A stretch of DNA of 64,000 bases from Camarhynchus parvulus (Eukaryota > Chordata > Aves > Passeriformes > Thraupidae). The translations under genes were made by a program, and so were the position numbers. Location: assembly GCF_901933205.1 (NCBI RefSeq), contig NC_044600.1, positions 372,001-436,000 on the forward strand, in the 5' to 3' direction. This document shows, one piece after another, positions 45,214-56,200 of the stretch (positions within the stretch are counted from its first letter, which is position 1; every line of letters starts with the position of its first letter). Under the pieces are notes generated by a model. The model had not been told where the DNA came from and searched no databases. It saw nothing but the letters and a program-made list of their open reading frames with translations.

Positions 45214-48200
45214 GGTGCTGCCCTGTGCAGCTGGAGCCCAGGGCTCCCTTGGGAGCTCCCTCAGAGCAGGATGCCCAGGGCCCTGCAGCAGGGCCTGACT
45301 TTGCCCTGTGCTCTGCACTTGTCAGGTTTTCCTCACCCCTCCCTGCTGCTCCAAACCTGCTGGTAAACTCTGCTGCTGAAGCCCTGTTAACCTGAAGGCA
45401 TTAGAGAAATTGGTCGGAAAGCTCAAATCCTTCTTGGGGGTCAGGAAGAAGAGTCTTACAGATGACAAAGAAGAAAATAGGAGTCAATGAGACACACAAT
45501 GGTAGGAGGAAAATATTATTTTTTACAAAATCCAGCGACTGAGGGAATTCCCCAGAGGAAGGAGAGTAAGGTGCTTCCTGTGTGACAGTGAATGACAGTT
45601 TTTTTGTGTACTGTGCCTCGACAGTTACATTTCCTGAGATGGCAGTGAGAAAGGGGACACTAAGGCTTTTCCCAGAGTTATTGCTAACTCACATCCCAGT
45701 TCTCCATTTCCATGTTCTCCATTTCTAATCCAAATCTTCCCCTGCTTCCACTGAATCCTGCCCTGGCCTTTGCTGCACAATAAGATCAGAGTGACTAAAA
45801 GACCATGAAAAAAGAATGGACCATCTTTCTGCTCCCTGCCCTGAAAAGGAGCATTCCCAGCTCCCTCTGTAGCACCTGCTGCTGCAGTGATGGATCAGCA
45901 GCAGTGGGATTCCCAGCGGCACCAGGGGGCTCAGCATGGAAGCACAGCGTGCTGGGGTGGCACTGGGAGGTGTCTGGTGCTCTTTGATGGGGTTATGGGT
46001 TCTGGGTCTGCAGTCCTGCACAAGGGCAAAGGGAGCACACAGCCAGGGCAGAGTGTGGGGAGCTTTGTGAGGAGCGAGTCCCAGCCATCCCCAGGAACAC
46101 CAGGCCCTCCTCAGGCCCTGTGACCGTGTCTGGTTTGCAGTGGCAGCCCTGCCCCAGGGAGCTCCTCCTGGTCCTTCAGCCCTTGGGGTGGATGCAGGGT
46201 TCTCAGCACACAGCCCAGAGAGAGGCACAGTGAGTGCCAGACTCCCCATCCTCCTGTTTCAGGCACAAGGCACTGAAAAGGGACAGGAACTGCCTGCAGT
46301 GTCTGATCCTGGAAATTCTGACTCCTGTGTGCATTTACATATTTTATGGGTTCAGGACTCTTTACAGTCTGCAGCCACTTCTGCCTGTTCCACTTTTTCC
46401 CATGCAAGGATGGGATTTATTCTACCTAATACCTGCTGCAGAGTTTTTTATGTTTCCTTCTGATGAAGGAAAAAGGGATCTAAAAGGAGCTGTCTAAATG
46501 GAATATGCAGGTTTGGAGTGTGTGTGCAGCCTCTCAGGCAGCAGTCAGTGATCCTGGGGTGAGGTTTGGTGAAAGAGCTCGTGTTGGTTTTTGGAGGTTA
46601 CAGCTCCTTGCCAGAGCCATCCCCAGACGCTCTGCCTCCGTCCCCTGACTCTCTAGTTCAATATCAAGTTTGCTTTTGTCTTGTCTTATTTTTCTCCCCT
46701 TTTCCCAGGGAGCCTTGCTGGCTGAATTCCTGGTGGTTTTGATGCCTGGTTCACAGCTTCAGCTTGTGAGGTGCTGCAACAGGGAGGCTGATGTAAGTCC
46801 AGCTCTTGTTCTTTAATGCTGTTCTCTAAATTCAGCTTCACGGGGTAACAGATAAAAAACCCCAGCCCTCCCTGCAGGACCCGTGATGGCCTTGATCTTT
46901 GTGTTTTTTCAGCTCCAGCCCCATAAACCTTCGAAGCTAACCTTGCAGCTGCATCCTGCTAGGCTCTCCCACACAGGTCAATCTCATTTCTAGTTTTGAT
47001 TGTTACAGTTTAAAGATAGAATTTGCCTTTCTTGCTTCACAGCATTCAAATGCTAATTAGTTCCCTTAAATGTCTAGGAAGTTATCCCAGTTTACACATA
47101 TATGGTTTATTAACTCATGTTCATTTCAAACCTGTTCTTTGATGTAGGCTAATGGAATTATTCTTTTAGAATCTCTTTAAAAGGTGACTTTCTTTCTTGA
47201 TGGATAGTGTTTCTCTGAAGCACATTTGTGAGTGTTTGCCTTTGGAAAAAATAATTGCTTTTCATGGGTTAATGCTGAGTACTCCTGGATGCTCATACAA
47301 CAGATAAAAATTTGTTTCCTATTTGCAGCAACTTACTTTTTAAAGTTCACACTTTTACTCTTTGCTGAAAAAAAATATTTCTTTTACCTCCCTTTCCATA
47401 GCTAATAAGATGGCACAGACCAGGTTTGCAGAAATGCATCTGCCTAGAGAATATGGCCGTGAGAGCCAGCATTTGTTTCCAGCTGTTTTCTTGTCATTAG
47501 CTTTTAATTTCAACAACTACCTGCTTGTGCCTCTCCTCTTTTCCCCCACCTCAGGTATTTCGCGCTGTTATTGTGATTGTCAGTTCTGTTCTGCTTGAAA
47601 TGTTTCCATATATGTTGCCATGGTTACGGGTGCCAGAATTGGAAATAAATGAAGGGGGTATCAAGGCACCAGTGTGACTCTGATGGAGGCTTAGCACTAA
47701 GATGTTAGCTATTATTTTGCTGGATTCCATGATATTTGATGATGGATCCACTTTTATAGAATATTTAAATGCTTGCTTGAATATAGATTGCACTAAAATG
47801 GAATTATGTAGAACTGGATTTTAAATAAATTTTTTTTTTCCTTTTTAATGAGTACACAGCCTTTTGGACAGTCTGCACATGAGTGAATAGTGTCTAGAAC
47901 ATTTACTGCATAAATGGTATGAATGTATTTGACTACATCTACTACTGCACCAGGGATGAGTACTGAGTACAACTCTTCAGAAAAGTTCAAAGAGATAAAA
48001 GAAATTTTTAGGAAACAGAGAGCTGCTTCAGAATGATTTCTTATAGCTGACTGAGGAAAATACTTGGAAATTAGGTGGATGCTGTCTCTTTTACAGTCTG
48101 TGCAGCAGTACCAACTGCTTGCAGAGTGTTGTGGGAGGTTTCTGGTGGACGTGATGTGAGGGTTTCTGCAAAGCAGAGATCTCTCTTCTGTTTCCCATTT

Positions 48201-49769
48201 TCTGGGCTTGAGGCTGCATCGAAAGCTGAGCAAAGTCACTGGAGGAATTTCCAGTGACAACAGTGAAATTCGAATTGAATCTTAGGTCAGCGGTTTAGCA
48301 ACCTTTTCCCACATTGTTCAAAGTGACTTTAGTCTGTTTTAGGTGCTCTTCTCTTTCAGGTTGTCTCGGTCAGTCAGACCCTCTCTGTGCATCTGTGGGA
48401 ATGTGTTTGATGTGTTTAACACATGGCATGGACAAAACATGGGAGCACTGCTAAATGTCTAAAATGGGCAGCAACCTGTCCAGCTTGTCCCAGAGAAAGT
48501 TCCTGCTCTCCCTCCCCATGAAGGGCTGGCTTCTCCTTTATTGGTGTTATCTGTCCCCACTGCAGTCAGCTGAAAAACTCGTGCTCATGTGAAAGGAATT
48601 TTTATGTGTGAATATGCATTTGTTTATACACCCATACAGTTATGAATGTGCGATTAAATCTTTATATTTTTGAAGTAGCTTTAAAATAAGCTGTGGCTTT
48701 CTATTTTCTGAAATGTTATTTTGAGGTCAGCAGAAAGAGGGCAAAGAGTTTAGTATCCTTCAGTGTTGACTAGTGATTATAATTGGATCGTAATAGTAAC
48801 ATGAGATTTAACTAAAGATTGAGGTTTTTACAGTAACTCAGTTCAGCATGTCAAATGCAGGAAACTGGAGCAAATGCAGGCAGTTGCTGTATTCATCCTT
48901 TCCCTGAATTTGTACCTTCATTTCTCCCTAACCCTTCCTCTGAACTTCTCACCAAGGGTATTCCCCATTTAGCCAGGCCAGAGCCTTTCAGAGTCCGTAG
49001 GTGCTGAGGTTTTCCCTGGTGCCTCCAGTTAAAAATGTGAAGTGCAACTTCTTAATTATGGTTGTGGCCACCTTTTGTGTACCTCTGGCCTTTGTGGAGG
49101 GGCAGAGGCTGCTGTGCTTGCCCTGGGTGGAGCAGCTCCTGCAGAGCAGCCAGGGTCGCTCTGCGCACCACGGAAATTTGCTCTGCAGCCCCCTGAGCAT
49201 GCCCTGCTCCTCTCTGAATTCTGCTCCACCAGCTGGAGACCCAGAGCTGAGCCCTTCTGAGTGCTTTATCCTCTGTCCCTTTGTCAGTCTGGGCTGAAAT
49301 GTTTAACTCTGTACTGCAGAGACTGTCTGGGAAGCTGGGGAGCAGCATCTGCTTTGTCTGAGCTCAGCAAACACCCCCAGCTCCCCCAAACCACGGGGTC
49401 TCATTTACCTGTGAATTTGCAATTGCCTGTCTGTGGGTGGAGGGACACACGTGTGCAGGATGAAAGGAGCTGATCAGAGTCAGTTTGCACAAACTCTGCA
49501 AACAAAGCAGCATCTGCTGGGCTCTCTGGAGCCCTCCCTGGGCACCACCACCCCGAATTGTTATCAAACTGTTGTGTTTTCCTTGACACTGGATAGTTAC
49601 AGCACGAGGTAGCCCCACTCATCTCCTGATGAATGAGCAGAGCTGTAGTTCAGTGCTCGCTCCAGAATTTGTACTCTGGTTTGTCCCTGGTGCAAGGCTC
49701 TGGCAGGAGTCAGGGCTGCACAGGACAACAACGACAGCTAGTGGCTCAGGGAGTTCTTTCCAAAGTGCT
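45214..49769. other. Unique non-coding DNA
   Basis: 45214-45400 and 45830-46260 are GC-richer. 46990-48060 is AT-rich. One splice-bounded open segment is listed separately. No gene is otherwise supported. Confidence 0.5.
46709..46792 (+). other. Splice-bounded 84-nt open segment (weak exon candidate)
   Basis: A good polypyrimidine tract (TTTTTCTCCCCTTTTCCCAG) ends at 46708 and a donor GTAAGT starts at 46793. The 84 nt between are exactly 28 codons and open when read from the first base, beginning GALLAEFLVVLMPG. I recognise no family, and no neighbouring exon is visible. A chance pairing of splice-like signals is the leading alternative. Confidence 0.15.
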
Positions 49770-49939
49770 GAGCGTTCAGAGAGGCCGGGCGTTCAGAAAG
49801 GCTGAGCGTTCAGAAAGGCCGGGCGTTCAGAAAGGCTGAGCGTTCAGGAATGCTGGGTGTTCAGAGAGGCCGGGCGTTCAGAGAGGCCGGGCGTTCAGAG
49901 AGGCCGGGCGTTCAGAGAGGCCGGGCGTTCAGAAATGCT
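49770..49939. repeat. 17-bp minisatellite, exactly 10 copies
   Basis: Ten head-to-tail units start every 17 bp from 49770 (787, 804, 821, 838, 855, 872, 889, 906, 923). The unit is G(G/A)GCGTTCAGA(G/A)AGGC(C/T). Four consecutive units, from 49872 to 49922, read with GAGAGGCC and are nearly or fully identical, while the left units alternate between two variants. The array contains a CpG in most units. Confidence 0.95.
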
Positions 49940-50370
49940 GCCCTGTCTGCCGTTCATGCACAGCTGGCGGAGGTGCAGGGCGTTGCCAGGGCTCTGTGTG
50001 TGCCCTGCCTGGCTGCAGCACTGGCAGCAGCTGCAGTGAGGGCAGGCAGCAGGGCAGGCAGCTGCTGACACCAGGGGACACTTCCTCTAAGTGACTGGAC
50101 AGGCAGGGCAGTGGGATCGCCCTTTATACATCACCAGACCAAAATTCAGTTCCTGCTGCCTCCCCCAGGGCCCCTTTTAGAAATCCCTGTGCTCTTTTGC
50201 AGTCCCATACGGCAGAGAAAGAAGAAGAATCAGGGATGTGTTTGTGAGTAAAGCTGATGCAGTTTGCTTTAGGCACTGCTCCTCCTGTGCTGCCAGTGAC
50301 CCAGTGCAAGCTAAGCCAAAACAGATCAGAGCTCAGGTGTCAAACAGTGAAAGCAGAATAAAATATCACT
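49940..50370. other. Unique non-coding DNA between minisatellite and CR1
   Basis: Moderately GC-rich; nothing recognised. Confidence 0.5.
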
Positions 50371-50797
50371 GACTGCTTTGGGTTGAAGGGACCTTAAAGC
50401 TCATCCAGATCCACCCCTGCCATGGACACCTTCCACTGTCCCAGGCTGCTCCCAGCCCTGCCCAGCCTGGCCTTGGGCACTGCCAGGGATCCAGGGGCAG
50501 CCCCAGCTGCTCTGGGCACCCTGTGCCAGGCCCTGCCCACCCTGCCAGGGAACAATTCCTGCCCAAGATCCCATCCAGCCCTGCCCTCTGGCAGTGGGAG
50601 CCATTCCCTGGGTGCTGTCCCTCCACCCCTTGTCCCCAGTCCCTCTGCAGCTCTCCTGGAGCCCTTCAGGCCCTGCCAGGGGCTCTGAGCTCTCCTGGAG
50701 CTGCTCCTCCCCAGGTGAGCCCCCCCAGCTCTCCCAGCCTGGCTCCAGCCCTGCAGCAGCTCCGTGGCCTCCCCTGGCCCCTCTCCAGGTCTGGACT
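50371..50797 (-). mobile_element. CR1 LINE 3'-end fragment, reverse orientation
   Basis: The plus strand begins with TTTGGGTTGAAGGGACCTTA and CATCCAGATCCACCCCTGCC, then GGACACCTTCCACTGTCCCA, CAGCCTGGCCTTGGGCACTG and CAGCTGCTCTGGGCACCCTG. It ends with CTGGAGCTGCTCCTCCCCAG and CTCTCCCAGCCTGGCTCCAG. This is the reverse complement of a CR1 3' region as seen in songbird subfamilies, and it is better preserved than the copy at 6.4 kb. It is 5'-truncated, with no reverse transcriptase domain. It lacks the terminal ATTCTATGAT microsatellite at its left edge, so the 3' end is eroded. Confidence 0.9.
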
Positions 50798-53301
50798 GTA
50801 CAGAAATGCACACAGGAGCTCAGTTTTGTTTCCTGTAAGCTCTCTGTGGTTCCAGGTATTACCCAAATGCCAATCTGCAATCCTGAGTTTTCTCTGGCTC
50901 AGCTGGTGTGAGGAGAGTCCTGAGCAAGGACAGCTGAAGATCATCAGCTGAAGATCATCAGCTGAACACCAAATGCAAAAGCTACACCTTGTGTTAACAA
51001 GAAGCTAATTATTTCCAGATGGCCACAAGATAAAACAAGGACAGTTCTCTGGTCAGGGCATTCACTTTGGCTCCAGAGGTCTGCGCTGATTTCTCCTGCG
51101 GGAAAACTCCTTTCCAGGTATCCCCAACTCTTCCAGATACAAAAATGCTTGGTTTTAGATTCAAAGAATGACTATGTATGTGGTTAATGCATAGCTGGGT
51201 CCTAGCTAGGAGGGAAGAGGAATTTCTTTATCTTTAAGGCAACTATTAGGTTATATATAGCAGGGTATCATATCAGCAAGGTATCATATCCAAAACTAAG
51301 AGAAAAAGAAAGATCCTTTTCATGTTAAACAAGTTTATAAGTGCAGTTCTAGGGGGGTTTTGCCTTCTGTTGTGTTCTGCCTGGGAACGAAGCAGTTTTA
51401 GTCGTTTCTGCTGTGCATTCGTAGGTGGCAGTCTTGGTCAAGTTTTGAAACAGTGCAGTTCCTCCCTCCCTCCGGTGGGCTGGGCACGCTCTGGCTGCCT
51501 CCCCCGGGCATGCAGGGGGATCCCTGAGCACCCTGCCCTGCCCAGGCACTCCGGGGCTGTGCCTGGCTCAGAGCTGACGGCTCTGGGCAGCCCCAGTGAG
51601 TTTTTAACGTGAAACCACAGAGGTGACATCACCAGGGTTAAGGTGTAGATGGGGATTTTTAGCAGTAATTACTCCATCTGAACCCTTCCTATAAGCACCT
51701 TACTGGTTCTGACTCTGCCCCTTACCTGTAAAAAATGGATAAAATAATTTCCCTGCTTCGGAGGATGATTCTGGGTTATGTGGCAGTGGAACTGTGGACT
51801 CAGCTCTGAAAACAGCACACTGGTGCCCCAGCATCTTTCCTCTCTCAGCTGAATCATGTCTCAGGTCTGGGCTGACCTCCATCTGTGCAAGGAGGAAATG
51901 GGAGGGCTTTCTGATCTGGGTTAAAAGCCCTGCTGTGCTCCTGCTTGGACCCTTGCCCAGGCTGATTTGTCTGTAGCAGCAGACAGGGCACCTTTCTTGG
52001 CTCCCAAAGCTGATGGCTTTGTTTATCATACCAGTAAGTCTTAGCCAAGAGAGATGACTTGCACGTGAGTCCACCAAAAAAAGATATTTTTAAAAGCAAT
52101 CACTGCAGATAAACAGAGTAGAACACAGGTGATGGATAGTGAGTTTCCTTCAGAGCAGCTTTATGTACCTGGAATATCACTCCATTAAACTGCCCTGAAT
52201 GTTGTAGCAGTCATCTGGTGAGTTGCAGAGAAGTGCTATTTTCAGCACAGCATTAATCTAAATGGACATTTCCCGGGCTTTAAAATATTGATTCCTTTGT
52301 GCTGTCTCCAGCTGGAGATATCTGTGGCTTTGGGAGCTTTAATGCAGCTCCTGAGGCAGGTTTGGGCAGGCTGGGGCAGTTTTTGGGGCAGTGCTGTGGG
52401 CACAGCCAGCCCTGCAGGGAGCACCAGGGCTGGCTTGAGTGTGCGGCTCCTGTGGTGGGTGAGGGAAGGCAGAGGCAGCTCTGGCTCCTTTTCATTCCTC
52501 TTAACAGAGTCCCTCTTGGAAGCTCTGTCAGGAAAATGGATTCACATATCTCTGCACACTCAGGCAATGCCACAGGGCTGTTAATAAAGATTTCAGGCCA
52601 TGAGGGATATCTGGTCTGGCCTTTCCTCCTTGGGCAGCATGAGAATGAGACTGGACCTGCTCCCGAGCTCTCCTCTCCTCTGCTGGAGTACCTGCTCTGT
52701 GATTTCTTGTTCTTAACCAGCTGCTGAGGAATTTTGTGCCATCTTCTGATTGCTACAGAAAATTGGAGTGGGGAACAGAGGCTAAAATAATAATGGACAA
52801 ATGAACAAAAAGTATAGTTATGAATCCCTCCTTGTTGGATACATGTGCACTGTGTAATCTCACTTTGCACAGTACTGCAAAGCTCTTCTCATTCCAAAGG
52901 GTTGATGGAAGTCACCAGATCCTGGGGCAGAAGTCCTCTGAGATGGAAGTGTCTGCTTCTGGGAAATAAGGCCTCCACTGTTTGTTTCTGCCTTGCTCTC
53001 AGTGTTTTGGGAAAGGTGTCCAACAGAAACACTTTAATGGCAATAACTATTGGCCTGTTTCAGCCATCAATAGATCTTTTTTGGAGCTTGGTGGTGTTTT
53101 TGTTTGGCTGTTGGTGGCTGTGCCAAGCAGGATGAACTGTTTTCAGGTGTGTGAGGATTTGGCTTTAGGATGGAGCGGGGTGCCTTTAGCAGGGTGGTCA
53201 GGTTCTTGGGGTGACCCCAGCAGCCCTAGGGGTGATGCAGGGCCCATGGGGGGCAGGCCCTGCTGTCACCCTGCACTGCAGCCAGCCCTGGGGACACGGG
53301 G
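50798..53301. other. Unique non-coding DNA
   Basis: Contains a short 14-bp tandem repeat (listed) and an AGGTATCATATC duplication near 51265-51285. A GC-richer islet lies near 51430-51600. No gene is supported. Confidence 0.5.
50930..50966. repeat. 14-bp tandem repeat (CAGCTGAAGATCAT)
   Basis: About two and a half copies of CAGCTGAAGATCAT in direct tandem. Confidence 0.85.
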
Positions 53302-53431
53302 GCAGGAGCCACCTGTGCAGGGCCAGCCTGGCCTGGGAGGGCAGGAGCCACCTGTGCAGGGCCAGCCTGGCCTGGGGGCAGTGCAGGAGCCACCTGTGCA
53401 GGGCCAGCCTGGCCTGGGGGCAGTGCAGGAG
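53302..53431. repeat. 39/42-bp minisatellite, 3 copies
   Basis: Units begin at 53302, 53341 and 53383 with GCAGGAGCCACCTGTGCAGG and continue with GCCAGCCTGGCCTGGG. The second and third units have three extra bases in the linker (GGGCAGT in place of AGG). A partial fourth copy follows. Confidence 0.92.
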
Positions 53432-56084
53432 AAGCTCTGATCTCCTGGTGAGGATCCAGCCCGGGCTGTGACCCTGGGAGCCCTGGCACAGGGAATGGTC
53501 CCTGCTCACAGCCTGCTCAGCAGGCAGTGCCAGATTGTGCTGTCTGCCATAAAACAGGCAGGATTTATGGCTGCGGTGCAAGAACTGGGTGGTAAAAGTT
53601 TTATGGACTTCTGGTGGGAGCCAGAGCTCCAGGGAAGCTGTAAATCCTGGAGCAGTGTCTGCAGCCTCCTAAAGGGAGAGCGTGTCAGGGATTGCAGCAG
53701 AGTGATTGCTTTAAATCCCAGTAATGATGCCCGCAGCATACAAATCCACCCTGGCCCCGTCTGTGCTGTGCAGTGCCTGTGGAGCCACGAGGTGGCACCT
53801 GGTCCTCGTTTTACTCTGAATTTGCTTTTTCCCGTGCCTCAGCTTGTTAGCTGCTGTGAATGCTCAGTCTGGGCATCTGGGTTTTACTCGTTTCAATCTG
53901 AGTTAATGATTTTCTATTTTAATTAACTGATAATTTGGAAATTTGGTAACGCTAAAAAGCCCTGAAAGTAATGCAGTAGACTCTGCTGTGACCCACAACT
54001 ACTGTTAAAGTTTTTTGTAAAAGAGATCACTTTGGGAAAGAAAACTTGCACCCAACATATAAATATTTTAATGGCATCTGATGGAATTTAAAAAAAACTT
54101 CCAAGCATGTTAAATTCCTGTTTTAATATCCAGCATCATTAAATGTGTGTGATTACAGCAACATATATAAATGCAGAGTGATGGGGAATTATTCCAAACC
54201 ACTGAAACTTCCACCAGGAAAACCTTAGCAGAGAGCAGCTGCTGGCTCTGTGACAGAACAGAGAGACTGTTCTTTGGGAATCCTAGAAATGATAAACTCA
54301 ATTGGAGTAATTAATTCAACACCACAGGTTCACCTTCAGGTACAATGATAAATACATATGGCACAGGGTGTGGAAGAGACAAGGGACTCTGTGGAATCTG
54401 TCTTAACTGGCTGGTCTGCATAAAACTGCCTCTACATCTCAGATTTTCATCCACAGAGCTTTTTATTTTTTTCCCAAATGTTTTTCCCTTTTGGGGATCA
54501 GAGGCTGAGGGTGGGTGTTCGCAGCTGAAACTGCAGAATTTGTTTTCTCCCCGCTGGCAGAGGGAAAAGCAGTTTCTGTGCAGGCAGGCTGCAGCCCTGG
54601 CTCTGCTCCTGGCCCTCCCTGCAATGTCCCAGCTTCATTTCCGAGCTGTTTCTCCAACTGCTTGGCATCTGCTCTGCTTCCTGGAAGGCAGCTGGAGCTG
54701 AGTCAGTCCTTGCCTTGCACTGAGTGTTCCACACTCACACACTGAGTTCATTCATTGCTAAATTCTCTGGGATTTGCACAAAGATCTCTTTTTCCTGGAT
54801 TTAGTTTGGCTTTTTATGCAGTCCTCTGTCATTTCAAAGTTCCTTTTCAGGAATTTTCAGTCTGGTGCTCCAGGAAAAGAGAATTTTCTGTGGGAAAATA
54901 TGGTGCTTACACTTGGCAGATGGCTTCACCTTGCCAAATGGCTCTGTCCATAGTGGGCAGGTTTTTCCCAGTGCCTGCAGGTTCTCAAGCAGTGTGCTCC
55001 TGTCCTTCCCCACCTGATGGATTTCCCAGTTCTAAATGACACTGCTGGCTGTGGGAGACACCAGTCCTGCTCCCAGGGGTGCTTGTGCCTGTCAGAGACA
55101 GTGAGATTAAACTGAAGTTGAAGCCTTCTGCCTTACACAACAGTGTTTCTATTGAAGCTACAAATCTGCAAAATGGTTTGCAGTTGCCGAAATGTCTTGT
55201 GCTGTTTTTCATTTCAGACCAGCAGACCCAAATGCCAGTCTGACTGGATGGTGATGTTTTAATTTCTAACATTTTCCTTCCGTTTTAATTGGGAAATTTC
55301 ATCCTATAGCTTTAAGAAGCTGTTATTAAATTTGAAACATCATAAGTGTTCTGGAAAAAAACCCAACCTAATAGTTCAGTCTGTAAAAACAAACTCTCCT
55401 TTTTAGAGACTGCATTTGTCTTTCTCCATATGAAAGTTCTGATAAACTCTTCTCCTGCTCCAAAGTCCATTTCTGCTCCCCATGCATCTTGGCATGGTCA
55501 AGGAGGATTTTGCTGTTTTGGTCCAAGAAGGGGCCTGTGCAGACAGGTTGTTTGGTTGGTTGGTTTGTTTGTTTGTTTGTTTGTTTGTTGAGCTCAGGGT
55601 TCCTACTAAAGGGTACCAGCAGTGTTAAGTAATGAAATTTGCTAATACATTGGGATAAGTTCTAAAGACAAATTAAACCAAATAGAGTACAGAGTAGTGT
55701 CATATAAATATTTAATGTAAACTTAGGGATTGCGTTGTCCTGGAGACTGATCTCAGAGGCACTTTGAAGCCACATGTGGCTTGTGATAGCCAGACAGAGG
55801 CAGTTTTAGCCATGAGTTCAGGCTCCTCTAAAAACTCTCCTCCAGGGACCCCTTTGAAGTGGTAAAATTTTACGGCTAGCTAAAAAAATCAGAGTTCTGC
55901 AGCCAAAAATAAGTGCTGTTGTATTTCCTCTCTGCCCTTTTGAAATGGACAGAACATGTATTTTTAACCCTCCTTCTCCAAGATGAAGGTGAGATAACAG
56001 GATCTGGGAGCAAAGTGCCAGGTGTTGGTGCAGAAAGGGAACATTGGCAGCAGTGCCCAGGTGGCCTTAGAGCAGTGGGGCTGA
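53432..56084. other. Unique non-coding DNA with one microsatellite
   Basis: No gene is recognised. A (GTTT)n microsatellite at 55563-55589 is listed separately. 54480-54740 is GC-richer and gives short featureless open frames. Confidence 0.5.
55563..55589. repeat. (GTTT)n microsatellite
   Basis: About seven GTTT units, preceded by GGTT units. Same motif as at 17151-17179. Confidence 0.95.
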
Positions 56085-56200
56085 GGGGAGCCCCTGGGGC
56101 AGTGCCAGGGTTGGGGAGCCCCTGGGGCAGTGCCAGCGTTGGGGAGCCCCTGGGGCAGTGCCAGGGCTGGGCAGTGCCAGGGCTGTGCGGCACTGCCAGG
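56085..56200. repeat. 28-bp minisatellite, 3 copies plus degenerate edge
   Basis: Units start at 56085, 56113 and 56141 with GGGGAGCCCCTGGGGCAGTG and end with CCAG(G/C)GTT. The downstream edge degenerates into CAGTGCCAGGGCTGTG-type half units. Confidence 0.92.
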
